From positions 1 through 52,684 of the forward strand of contig JAILBQ010000048.1 of NCBI GenBank assembly GCA_024680815.1: DNA of 52,684 nucleotides. The letters run 5' to 3'. Positions 16,901 to 24,661 of the stretch are shown one piece after another (the stretch's first letter is position 1; each line of letters starts with the position of its first letter). A program made the position numbers and the translations under genes. This DNA is from Lachnospiraceae bacterium (GTDB lineage Bacteria; Bacillota; Clostridia; Lachnospirales; Lachnospiraceae). The notes beneath the pieces were generated by a model. It was given only the letters and a program-made list of their open reading frames with translations. It was not told the DNA's origin and made no database searches.

Positions 16901-19104
16901 ACCGGTTCCGGATCATCCACGGGATTCTGCCCCAGGACATTACCCGCCAGGTTGGAATTAGTTAACATAACTCCCTTGCCCCGACCTGTTGTCCCGGAGG
17001 TAAAAAGTATCATCGCAAGATCCTCCGGCGACACCGAAGCTTCCGCCCCTTCTTCTCCCCAGCTCTTCCCTCCGAAACGGGTGTCCCGGAGGATATCGTT
17101 AAGACAGGGATTCTTTTTCACGGACTGCAGAGAATAGTATTCCCTGACCTTCGGGCAGAGCCCTTTCGCATCCTTAATAAGCGGCTCCTGCTCCCAGTCA
17201 TAAAACAGGATATCCACATCCGAACGGTTAAGACAGTCCGAAAGATGGGAAAGATCCATCTGGGCGTCCAAAGGTACCACCGTGTTTCCCGAGGCCATCA
17301 CACCGGTCAGGACGGAAATATAATGCGCGCCCGCCGAGCCGAACATTCCGACCTTCACCCGACGCCCCCACTCCGTCCGCTTTTCGTTTACAAAGGCTCC
17401 TACGATGCGGCACAGCTCCCCGAAACGTTCGTAGCTGATGTCGTAGACCAGGTCATCCTCCCTCTCATAACGAAGAGCAATTCTCTCCGGATATGCCGAC
17501 ACACTGCTTTCCAGCAGGTCTCTTATGGTTCTTATTTCTTCACTGCCCATCCCTTTCTCCTCCGTCTTATTAAACACCCTGTTAATGAACTCCATTCTTT
17601 TATCCATGGCAGCGGCCAGCACAGCGCTGTCCTTTGCCATGTCAAACGCGTGCACCGTGCCCTTCGTTTTGTTTAAAACCACCTCGCAGCCGTTTTCCTT
17701 AAGCATTTCGGCATAGGCTATACCCTCATCCCTCAGCGCGTCAAACTCGGCCGTTTCCACGTATGCCGGCGGAAGATTTTCAAGAGAGGCGGCGGAGGCC
17801 GGATGCAGATAATATTTCTGTGCCCCGTCGTCGGTTTTAAGGAGCCTGTGATACGACCTTATGGCGTCGGCGTTAACGACGGGCACATCGGTAAATTCCT
17901 TCATCGACTTTGTCTCCGTGTCGAGGCCGATGCTGGGATATAAAAGAAGCTGGCCTGCAAGCGGAGTGCCGTTGTCCCTTGCAAGGAGGGAAAGCGCCGC
18001 CGTCATGGTTCCGCCCGAGCTGTCGCCCATGGCCGCGATGCGCTTCGCATCTATCTTAAGCTCATCAGCGCCTGCAATAAGATATTTTAATACCTCATAA
18101 GCCTCCTTTATGGGAAGAGGCAGGGAATATTTCGGCCCCAGATGCTGAAGGAGGAAGAAAACCACGCTCCCGGTTTTTTCAACAATCTTTCTGGCCAACC
18201 GGTAATGGTAGGGCAGGGCCGGCAGCATAAACGCGCCCCCGTGCATAAAGAGAACCGCGGGAAGGGGTTCCGGACCCTTTTTCTCAGCCGGCGTAAATTT
18301 AAGCAGGGAAACATACCCCTTCGGCGAGCTTTCGCAGGGAATCTTCATTTTATCCACCTGCACTTTATCCGTGGAAGCCTGCCTGTCGGGAAGCCTGCCG
18401 TAAAGGAGCTTAACCATCTTTATCTGGAATCTCGTCTTTGCAACAGGAATTTTTGTCAGCGGTATAAGCTCGGGATCCAGAGGATATTTCCCGACCTTCT
18501 TCCCTTTGGACTTCCAGAAGGGAACATGGATCGTAAGCTCCGAATGATCCTCAAAGACAAATACCCTTATATCATCCGAGAGGTTGGCAATGATCGAATG
18601 GCTTATTTCAATCCAGTTCGCGGCGTCGTCCTCGATGAGTCTGTCAAAGGACGCTCTGTTATATGCCTCCTCCGTCCATACATAGGCCGCTCCGGTAAAG
18701 TCAAGGCCCATCTCCTCGAAATCCTTCGGCGCGGCCTTTCTTAAGCCTATATCCGCAAGCCCCGTAGCCCCCTTCTCTATTGTCTCATAGCTTAAGCCGA
18801 GAATCCGGCCGATCTTGCTCATGATTCCCTCCGGGGCACGATCTTCTTCGGTTTCCGAAGCGCTTATCCGGGAAGCCTGCATCAGCATAAGACGTACGGC
18901 ACAGCCCGAACCGTCTCCCTCGATACTCAGGGTTCCTTCCCGGTTATCGGGCAGATTCTCTATGATTTCCGCCGTTTCCTCGGCTATCAGCCTTAAGTGA
19001 AGTCTGTCCTTTGGCTCAAGGCCGGTGCTCCCGGAATACCGCTCCGCAAGTTCAATTGCCTGCTCCGCGCTTTTCCCTTTTTCGACTTCCGCTTTAACAA
19101 TCAT
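13921..19104 (-). CDS. NRPS-like megaenzyme: hydrolase, adenylation, carrier, condensation, partial second adenylation tail
   Basis: A 1,727-residue protein. Residues 1-~200 are unassigned; 15-80 faintly resemble an anti-sigma (RsbW-type) ATPase fold. Residues ~280-510 are an HSL-type alpha/beta hydrolase: HGGA oxyanion motif at 289, nucleophile S362 in GDSSGG, acid D455, His H485. Residues ~520-1045 are an AMP-forming adenylation domain: FTSGTTGRGKG at 701, GYGMSECSP at 850, KTGDIGYLDEEGF at 920, catalytic Lys about K1035. Residues ~1060-1130 are a carrier domain, phosphopantetheine Ser S1092 in GLDSFTS. Residues ~1143-1545 are condensation-like with AHIIGDG at 1268 (catalytic His H1269 kept, first His replaced by Ala). 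Residues ~1590-1727 resemble only the C-terminal lobe of a second adenylation domain. ATG 19104 follows AAGGA. Product unknown; no phosphopantetheinyl transferase is in the window. Confidence 0.85.
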   Translation of the reverse strand: MIVKAEVEKGKSAEQAIELAERYSGSTGLEPKDRLHLRLIAEETAEIIENLPDNREGTLSIEGDGSGCAVRLMLMQASRISASETEEDRAPEGIMSKIGRILGLSYETIEKGATGLADIGLRKAAPKDFEEMGLDFTGAAYVWTEEAYNRASFDRLIEDDAANWIEISHSIIANLSDDIRVFVFEDHSELTIHVPFWKSKGKKVGKYPLDPELIPLTKIPVAKTRFQIKMVKLLYGRLPDRQASTDKVQVDKMKIPCESSPKGYVSLLKFTPAEKKGPEPLPAVLFMHGGAFMLPALPYHYRLARKIVEKTGSVVFFLLQHLGPKYSLPLPIKEAYEVLKYLIAGADELKIDAKRIAAMGDSSGGTMTAALSLLARDNGTPLAGQLLLYPSIGLDTETKSMKEFTDVPVVNADAIRSYHRLLKTDDGAQKYYLHPASAASLENLPPAYVETAEFDALRDEGIAYAEMLKENGCEVVLNKTKGTVHAFDMAKDSAVLAAAMDKRMEFINRVFNKTEEKGMGSEEIRTIRDLLESSVSAYPERIALRYEREDDLVYDISYERFGELCRIVGAFVNEKRTEWGRRVKVGMFGSAGAHYISVLTGVMASGNTVVPLDAQMDLSHLSDCLNRSDVDILFYDWEQEPLIKDAKGLCPKVREYYSLQSVKKNPCLNDILRDTRFGGKSWGEEGAEASVSPEDLAMILFTSGTTGRGKGVMLTNSNLAGNVLGQNPVDDPEPVVSLLTLPIHHVYCINADVLTMIHKGATICINGPLSQLGKHLRMFEPSVIYLVPMIARALYNRIAAMVDADPGMTERDALYQVYGRRLSRIVCGGGGLPQDLAEKYAAMGVLIGQGYGMSECSPIISQAEYGRIEKLSSAGKLLSAVEARIAEGGEIQVRSPYVMQGYYNEPELTKEAFTEDGWLKTGDIGYLDEEGFLYLTGRLKNLIILSNGENIAPEELESALSADPLISEILVFGEDDVIKCEVFPDYGNAQNAGVKNIELEIEEHIKAYNQKLPPYKRILQTSFRKAPFQKTSSKKIIREAFFRERKEAKEQKANIRLPENEGQEKVYEAVANVLGHRKFGIDTDLYTSGLDSFTSILLLTELQDSLDFALTLTELMENASVEKLALLKEKKAGEAGGTDYTKRETYPLTRQQMYFAYVLKGNTTANLPFFYKLSDRIDLDRMEKAIRQLFEIHPILSDRIEPGAEGRYANFRCDTLEPEIERLTLSDEEWEEKRKTLLRPFMYTKGENLYHIGLYRTEGAKYLFFDVAHIIGDGMTMSILLEDLNRLYLGEEVKKSSYSFYEFILDEYARDAAGLRDKDIEFYEKLLKDLNMSRSVLAKSDSYDLGKAHNAFIKGRFSTINRKNLQGFCSEHSVSENAAFITAFSYTAALFWALDDVVITSIHNGRTDGRWVRIAGQFYANYAFRYKKIPHETVGELLKRNADQILHTMETHMSCLLANEMFFQYQGELLNIPQIGGESAEGIRVQLDSMPFHMMVYAGKDDYTYELRYWENRFDRDMLLVFLTAMENILKAMFEETSVRKLKDHLAAKLYPEHLSMSAQRLNASIGYEVIPGAEEDQIIKPYVLDEYGLKKPFGAWGRLYILNRPVNGCKETIESLYTPGILYDTGIEARITPDHKVEALYQAGRTVVRETIMGRSYINLFELERTLEGFPGIEKAEVSLEYGENNLFYVKAALKCPADIDKEKIKAYVAEKLGKYMTPEIITIKS

Positions 19105-19129
19105 CCCTGTGTTCCTTTTCTTTCAATGT

Positions 19130-20353
19130 CTATCTGTCCTTTTCCTCTTTGACTATGAGATCCCTGTTGGCAATCTCATATTTATTGAGCTCGGTATCGG
19201 GTACCTCGTCTTTCTCCGGAGTGTACCACCTCTTTTCACCGAAATATTCCTGAAGCTTTATATCCTTGAATTTCCGGCCGTGCCGCGCATATATTTCGTT
19301 GCGGGCAAGACGCAGCTCCTCATCCGAAAGTCCCCTTATATCGCTCTGCTCCAGATATACGCTGTCGCTCCACGGGAGGATATAGTCTCCTGATGCGCCG
19401 CTCTCTTCCTCCTCTTTTTCCGCGGGTTCATCAGTCTTTTTGCCCGAATCCGCCGAAGAGGAAGCATCAAACTTCTGAAGCTCTCCCTCCACGTTTTCAA
19501 ATTCGGCCTTTTTGATTATTTCCGCGGTTTTCACGGAATAATAATAGACGGGTTCATCATGGTTTTTGGCGTAGGGGTTACCTGTCAGCCGGATTTTGCT
19601 GTAGCTTAGCACCCTGTTTTCCGGATCCTCCGCCTCATAATCCACAATTCCCGAATAGACGGTAAATGTGGAGTCTCCGTTATCGATGAACCCGAAGAGC
19701 TCCGGGCCTGAAGCTCCGAAATCTCCCAGTCCCACTTTGTAGGCTTTCTTTCCGCTGTCGTATTTTATCAATTCATATTTGGCCGTCTGCCCGGATATTT
19801 CCGGCATTTCCCCGTCAAAGCCCGGATCGAAGGCGGAGGCATACATGCACATGACCTCCTCCGGAACGGAAACGAAGCTGTCCTCCACCTTAAGCTCCCC
19901 GCCGAACTTATTGCCGGCATTCGCGTTATACCCGGAAAGAACCATAATCATCGACCAGTATCCATCCTCTCCCGCAGTATAACTTCCCTGGTTTTTCAGC
20001 TCCAGATCATCACTGAGCCCATAGGTCGCGCTTAAAAGCACATACTCCATATCTCCAAGCTTCCTGTAGAACGGATCGGACACCTCCGTAACCTCAGTCC
20101 CGGAATCCTCTTCTTTCTCGCCGTCCTCTTCCTCGAAGTCCTCTACCACATCGTAGTCTTCATCCTCTTCCCCGTCTTCCTCCTCATCCTGTTCATCCCA
20201 GTCGGTGTCCCACTCCTCCTCTTCGTCCGCGAAGTCCTCATACTCCTCCCCGTCATCATCGTTTCCCATGTTGATGGTAACCGATTCCGGAATGCCGCAG
20301 CCTCCCAGCAGCATAAGGGTCAGGGCAATCAGAAATATCCTCAGTTTTTTCAT
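19130..20353 (-). CDS. Acidic lipoprotein with C-terminal YARHG domain
   Basis: A 407-residue lipoprotein, with lipobox LLGGC and lipidated C19. Residues ~28-90 are an extreme Asp/Glu tract broken by few other residues. A beta-rich middle of unknown fold follows, and the C-terminus carries a YARHG domain (LARNEIYARHGRKFKD then YFGEKRWYTP), found in extracellular or cell-wall-associated proteins. ATG 20353 is chosen because AAAGGAGA precedes it and the signal peptide begins there. The ATG overlaps the glycosyltransferase stop (ATGA). Its role is not known. It lies 25 bp ahead of the NRPS-like gene and is probably co-transcribed with it. Confidence 0.88.
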   Translation of the reverse strand: MKKLRIFLIALTLMLLGGCGIPESVTINMGNDDDGEEYEDFADEEEEWDTDWDEQDEEEDGEEDEDYDVVEDFEEEDGEKEEDSGTEVTEVSDPFYRKLGDMEYVLLSATYGLSDDLELKNQGSYTAGEDGYWSMIMVLSGYNANAGNKFGGELKVEDSFVSVPEEVMCMYASAFDPGFDGEMPEISGQTAKYELIKYDSGKKAYKVGLGDFGASGPELFGFIDNGDSTFTVYSGIVDYEAEDPENRVLSYSKIRLTGNPYAKNHDEPVYYYSVKTAEIIKKAEFENVEGELQKFDASSSADSGKKTDEPAEKEEEESGASGDYILPWSDSVYLEQSDIRGLSDEELRLARNEIYARHGRKFKDIKLQEYFGEKRWYTPEKDEVPDTELNKYEIANRDLIVKEEKDR

Positions 20354-21912
20354 GGTTCTCCTTTCCGCCGCGCTTTCTGCGGCTCGCGTCTTAAAACTCC
20401 GGCGCATACGTCCTCATTCCAGACCTCCCCGGAAAAATTGTCCGAAATATATTTCCGTATCTCTTCAGGCAGGTCGGATAAGTCTCTGTGTACAGTAACA
20501 AGAAACAGGGTGTCGCAGTTTTCAAGGTCGGATACCGGAGCCTCCCCCTGAAGGCTCACACTCTTTATTTCCGTATCCCTCCCCCCGTTTCGTAAATAGT
20601 ATTCGGTAAAGCCCGCGGTAGCCCTGGGATTTACGGAGCAGACCACGGCTGAGCCCGGAGCATGAAGCTCTTCTCCCCCGGTTTCCCTTAAATACTGTGC
20701 CGCCTCCCTGAAGGGTTCGTAGCTGACCCCTGTCTCCTCCCGGACTCCCCGGTAATTGATAAGCCCCAGGTAGCACACGATAAAGGCCGTTGCCACAAAG
20801 GCAAGCTCCAGAGCCCTCTCCCTGTTTCCTCCGGAAAGAATATCCGTCCCCTCCTTTAAGCCCAGTCCCATCAGTATAAAAAGCGCGGGGAGGATCACGA
20901 AAAAATACCGGTTAACGAAGAACCCTCCGGCAGGATTTATTACGGCGCTGTAGATAAACACCAGCCCCACAGTCCCCCCTGAACACCATAAAAGAATCAG
21001 CGCGCCCGAAAGAGCCTTCCCGAAAGGCCGGCCGGAGGCGAAGGCACTAAAGAGGCGGAAGACAATTAAAAACACCGCAAAGAGCAGCAGAATAAAAAGG
21101 CTCTCCCTTCCCGAAAGAAGGAAGCGCACCATTCTTGCAAGCATCGGCAGGGTCGGCTTATCCGGCCAGAAGGAGCCGATGGATTTTTCCTTATTCATAA
21201 ACATCAGGATGAACCAGGCGGAGAAAAGCGCACCTGAAATGAAATACGGAATAAGACTCCGGGCCTTTTCCTTTCGGGAAAGCACAAAAACAAGCTCCGC
21301 GATCCCGAGGAACAGGACAAAAACCGCCCCCATATAGTGGGTGAATAAAAGGAGCACAAGAGAAACGGTAAAAAGAAATTCACGGCCGAAACGGGCCTTT
21401 GCCGAAAGTCCTCCGGCCAAAAATAAGCCTCTCCGAAAGAACACAAAAAGCAGGAGGGAAACATTGAAAACCATGAAGGCATATGCGCGAAACTCCATGG
21501 CGCAGCCGGTAATTATCGAACCGGAAAAGGCATAGAGCGCGGCGGTAAAGACCCCCGCCCTCTTCCCGAAGAGCTCTTCCGCGGCCAGAGCGGAAAAAAC
21601 GCAGCCGGCAGCGGCGGCCAGAGACGGCAGAAGGAGCATAATCCTGTCGGAGGCCGGAAAAAGCCTGTACCAGAGAGCGGCAGCAAGCGGAAAAAGAGGG
21701 AGATTCGTCACATCTACCCTTAAGTACTGCATCAGAATATCAACGAGGCCTTTATCCTTAGTTATGGTTCCTAAAAGTGAGAGCTCATCCAGCCAGAAAG
21801 ACTGAACCCCGGCCTGCATAAGGCAGAAGGCAAGCATAAGAAAGGCGAAAGCCAGATAGATTATCACCGGCTTTCGTGAAAAAAGCGCAAAACCACCGGT
21901 CCGGCTCTTCAT
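20350..21912 (-). CDS. GT39-like (PMT/ArnT-type) membrane glycosyltransferase
   Basis: A 520-residue polytopic protein with around ten hydrophobic segments and the GT-C acidic motif WLDELS in the first extracytoplasmic loop (near residue 40). The C-terminal third is a soluble domain, about residues 380-520. This is the topology of lipid-phosphosugar-dependent transferases that glycosylate proteins or surface polymers. Its start overlaps the ligA stop (ATGA), and its stop overlaps the lipoprotein start. Acceptor and donor are unknown; the neighbouring lipoprotein is one obvious candidate acceptor (inference). Confidence 0.82.
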   Translation of the reverse strand: MKSRTGGFALFSRKPVIIYLAFAFLMLAFCLMQAGVQSFWLDELSLLGTITKDKGLVDILMQYLRVDVTNLPLFPLAAALWYRLFPASDRIMLLLPSLAAAAGCVFSALAAEELFGKRAGVFTAALYAFSGSIITGCAMEFRAYAFMVFNVSLLLFVFFRRGLFLAGGLSAKARFGREFLFTVSLVLLLFTHYMGAVFVLFLGIAELVFVLSRKEKARSLIPYFISGALFSAWFILMFMNKEKSIGSFWPDKPTLPMLARMVRFLLSGRESLFILLLFAVFLIVFRLFSAFASGRPFGKALSGALILLWCSGGTVGLVFIYSAVINPAGGFFVNRYFFVILPALFILMGLGLKEGTDILSGGNRERALELAFVATAFIVCYLGLINYRGVREETGVSYEPFREAAQYLRETGGEELHAPGSAVVCSVNPRATAGFTEYYLRNGGRDTEIKSVSLQGEAPVSDLENCDTLFLVTVHRDLSDLPEEIRKYISDNFSGEVWNEDVCAGVLRREPQKARRKGEP

Positions 21913-23927
21913 TGTGTCCCTCCGTCAGCAGCGGAGCCGCCGTCTTCATAAGCCCCGCTTCCGAAGCGGGAAACAAACTCCTCTTCGGATATTATGGGAA
22001 TTCCGAGCTCTTTGGCCTTCCTGTTTTTTGAAGAGGTGCTTTCCGTATCGTTATTTACAAGAAACGCGGTCTTCTTTGAAACCGAACCCGTGACGGTCCC
22101 TCCCTGTGACTCCACATAGGCCTTAAACTCATCCCGGTTGCGGTAAATATTCACATTCCCGGTAATCACAAAGCTCATGCCGGAAAGCTTTTGCGGCGCG
22201 CCCGGGCTCTCCGGTCCGGAAGGAATAAGAGTCAGTTCATCAAGGAGCTTCTCAAATTCCCTGCGGAAGCGCTCGTTTTCATACCAGCTTAAAATCGACG
22301 CGCTCCGCTCCGGCCCCACACCGTTAAGATCCTCAAAGCCTTCATGCTTTTCAAGCCGTTCAAGAAAGCCCTCAAAGCCCAGAGACCGGATCAGCTTTTT
22401 CGCGGCGTCAGTCCCCACCATCGGGATGCAAAGGGAAAAAATGAGATTCACCGGATCGGCTCTCCGGCTTCTTTCAATGGCAGATCCGAGATTTTCGCAG
22501 GATTTTTTCCCGAAGCCCTCCATCTCCATGATAGTGTCGAAATGCTCCGGCAGACGGAAAATATCCGAAAACTCTCCGATAAGCCCGGCATTCATAAAGG
22601 TAAGCAAGGTCTCCACAGAAAGCCCGTCGATATCCAGTCCGCTTTTGGAAACAAAACGGGTATAGCGCTTCAGATTTCTGGCAGGACAGTTTTCGTTGGT
22701 GCAGCGCAGGGTTTTTGTACCGCTTAAACTCACCCTTATTTCCGTTTTCGCGTGGCAGACCGGGCAGGAGGAGGGCACCTCAAAAACCCCCTTCGCTTCC
22801 TTCACCCCGATTATCTTCGGAATTATTTTGTTGGCCTTTATGCAGGAAAGGACGCTCCCTTTTCCGCCTATCCCCAGGCGCTCGCATTCGGAAATGTTGC
22901 AGAGCGAAGCCCGGGACACCACGGTGCCTTCGAGGTTCACCGGTTCAAAGACCGCCACCGGAGAGATTGTGGAAACCGCGCAGGACCACTCTATCTCCTT
23001 AAGAACTGTTTCCGCCGCGGTGTCCTCCCATTTGAAGGCGTATCCGGCGCTTAGCTGGTGATGGCCCGTAACGGAGCCGCTTGAGGCATAATCGTTGTCC
23101 TCATAGCATAAAACAAGCCCGTCGGCGGGATAAATCATTTCCCCGTTTTCTATGCGTTTTGTCCAGCGCTTAATCACCTCTTCAAGAGAAGATGCATCCG
23201 TCTTTTCCCTCTCCACCACCTTAAAGCCCAGGCGGGATAAAAGCTCCATCCTCTTCCCCCAGGAAGAGAGCGGCTCCGGAATATAAACCAGTGTGAAGGC
23301 CCTGAAGCTTATATGACGTTCCTTAACCTTTTCCGCATCATCGAGATTTAAGGTGCCGCTGGCCAGGTTTCTCGGATTGGCGTATTTTTCCCCGTCTTCG
23401 GCTGTTTCGTTGATAAGCTCGAAATCGGGATAGGAAATCACGGCTTCCCCCCTGACCACCAGATGCCCTTCATAGTCCACCCGTTCGGGAAGCTCATTTA
23501 TCGCCGGGCCGAGAAAGGTTATATTGTTGCCCACCGTACCGTTTCCGCGGGTAAGGAGCTTTGAAAGATGCCCTCCGTCATAGGTGGCAACCAGTGTGAG
23601 ACCGTCCAGCTTCCAGGAAAGCCAGATTTCCCTGTCTCCCGCCCATTTCTTCAGCTCCTCCACCGACTTGGTTTTGGCCAGGGAAAGGGCCGGAAACTCA
23701 TGGGGCTCTCTGCTGCTTCCCTTCGCTTCCGCTCCGGTATTTGCCGTGGGGGAATTCGCCCGGACGATTCCACTCTCCTCCTCAAGAGCCTTTAATTCAT
23801 CAAAGAGAGCGTCCCATTCGAAGTTGCTCATCGCCTCGTCCTGCCCGTTGTAATAGGCCTCGGACGCTTCGTTCAGAATCCGGATGAGTTCATCCATCCG
23901 CTGCTCTTTTGTCTCTTTTTCACCCAT
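21909..23927 (-). CDS. ligA: NAD-dependent DNA ligase (divergent LigA)
   Basis: A 672-residue ligase with the full domain order: Ia domain, adenylation domain with catalytic K106 in SWKLDG, OB fold, a zinc finger of CPVC...CTNENC, helix-hairpin-helix repeats, and a C-terminal BRCT domain (about residues 595-672, SGMSFVITGNV). Several normally strict motifs are altered, for example LSLAKTK where most LigA proteins have LSLxNxF, so this is a divergent branch or a paralogue. It starts 3 bp after the pseudouridine synthase stop with only a weak ribosome-binding site. It seals nicks in DNA using NAD+. Confidence 0.92.
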   Translation of the reverse strand: MGEKETKEQRMDELIRILNEASEAYYNGQDEAMSNFEWDALFDELKALEEESGIVRANSPTANTGAEAKGSSREPHEFPALSLAKTKSVEELKKWAGDREIWLSWKLDGLTLVATYDGGHLSKLLTRGNGTVGNNITFLGPAINELPERVDYEGHLVVRGEAVISYPDFELINETAEDGEKYANPRNLASGTLNLDDAEKVKERHISFRAFTLVYIPEPLSSWGKRMELLSRLGFKVVEREKTDASSLEEVIKRWTKRIENGEMIYPADGLVLCYEDNDYASSGSVTGHHQLSAGYAFKWEDTAAETVLKEIEWSCAVSTISPVAVFEPVNLEGTVVSRASLCNISECERLGIGGKGSVLSCIKANKIIPKIIGVKEAKGVFEVPSSCPVCHAKTEIRVSLSGTKTLRCTNENCPARNLKRYTRFVSKSGLDIDGLSVETLLTFMNAGLIGEFSDIFRLPEHFDTIMEMEGFGKKSCENLGSAIERSRRADPVNLIFSLCIPMVGTDAAKKLIRSLGFEGFLERLEKHEGFEDLNGVGPERSASILSWYENERFRREFEKLLDELTLIPSGPESPGAPQKLSGMSFVITGNVNIYRNRDEFKAYVESQGGTVTGSVSKKTAFLVNNDTESTSSKNRKAKELGIPIISEEEFVSRFGSGAYEDGGSAADGGTQ

Positions 23928-23930
23928 CTT

Positions 23931-24656
23931 TTAAGAACCTTCCCCCTGATGTGTCACGGCCTCTTTTCGCAGCCGCAAAACCTCCTCTTCGGTCAGTTCC
24001 CTGTATTCTCCGGCCTTAAGTCCCTTCAGGGAAAGAAACATAAAGCGCGTGCGTTTAAGCTCCGTAACCGTCAGGCCGAAGGAGGCGCACATTTTTCTTA
24101 TCTGCCGGTTCATCCCCTCAGTCAGAACGCAGGAGAACCGGTGTCCGGAAAGACGCCGTATGCTGCAGGGCCTCGTGCGGCGCTTTTCCTCCAGAGGAAG
24201 GCCGCCCCGTTCCATGGCCTCAAGCACTTCGTCCTCAATCTCTTCCGCCACCGTTACCTCATATTCCTTTTCGTGGCCGCCTTCCGCTTTTAAGAGGCTG
24301 TTTACGAGGGAGCCGTCGTTGGTCAGTAAAATAAGCCCCGTCGAATCCTTATCCAGCCGTCCCACCGGAAAAACGCGAAGGGGATATCCCACAAAATCCA
24401 CTATATTGTTGTGCTCCCTGCCCTGATCCTTTGTGGAGCAGACTATCCCGGCCGGCTTGTACAGCGCAAGCACAACTCTTCGCGTCTCCCTTCCGATTTC
24501 GGCGCCGTCGATGAGAATGCGCTCCGTCCCGGCAACCTTTCGCCCGGGCGAGGCCGGTTCACCGTCAACTCTCACCCGCCCCTCTTCCATCAGCCGGTCC
24601 GCCTCCCTTCTGGAGCAGACTCCTGCCTCCGAAAGAAATTTATTAAGCCGTATCAC
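23931..24656 (-). CDS. rluF: 23S rRNA pseudouridine synthase, RluF/RsuA family
   Basis: A 241-residue enzyme. The N-terminal S4 RNA-binding domain (RLNKFLSEAGVCSRREADRL) is followed by the catalytic domain with GRLDKDSTGLILLTNDG, whose Asp is the universally conserved nucleophile. NNIVDFVGYPLRVFPVGRLD is closest to the RluF subgroup, which modifies helix 69/80-region uridines of 23S rRNA in well-studied members; the exact target here is inferred. It sits between gpsA (5-bp gap) and ligA (3-bp gap). Confidence 0.88.
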   Translation of the reverse strand: MIRLNKFLSEAGVCSRREADRLMEEGRVRVDGEPASPGRKVAGTERILIDGAEIGRETRRVVLALYKPAGIVCSTKDQGREHNNIVDFVGYPLRVFPVGRLDKDSTGLILLTNDGSLVNSLLKAEGGHEKEYEVTVAEEIEDEVLEAMERGGLPLEEKRRTRPCSIRRLSGHRFSCVLTEGMNRQIRKMCASFGLTVTELKRTRFMFLSLKGLKAGEYRELTEEEVLRLRKEAVTHQGEGS

Positions 24657-24661
24657 AGGCC

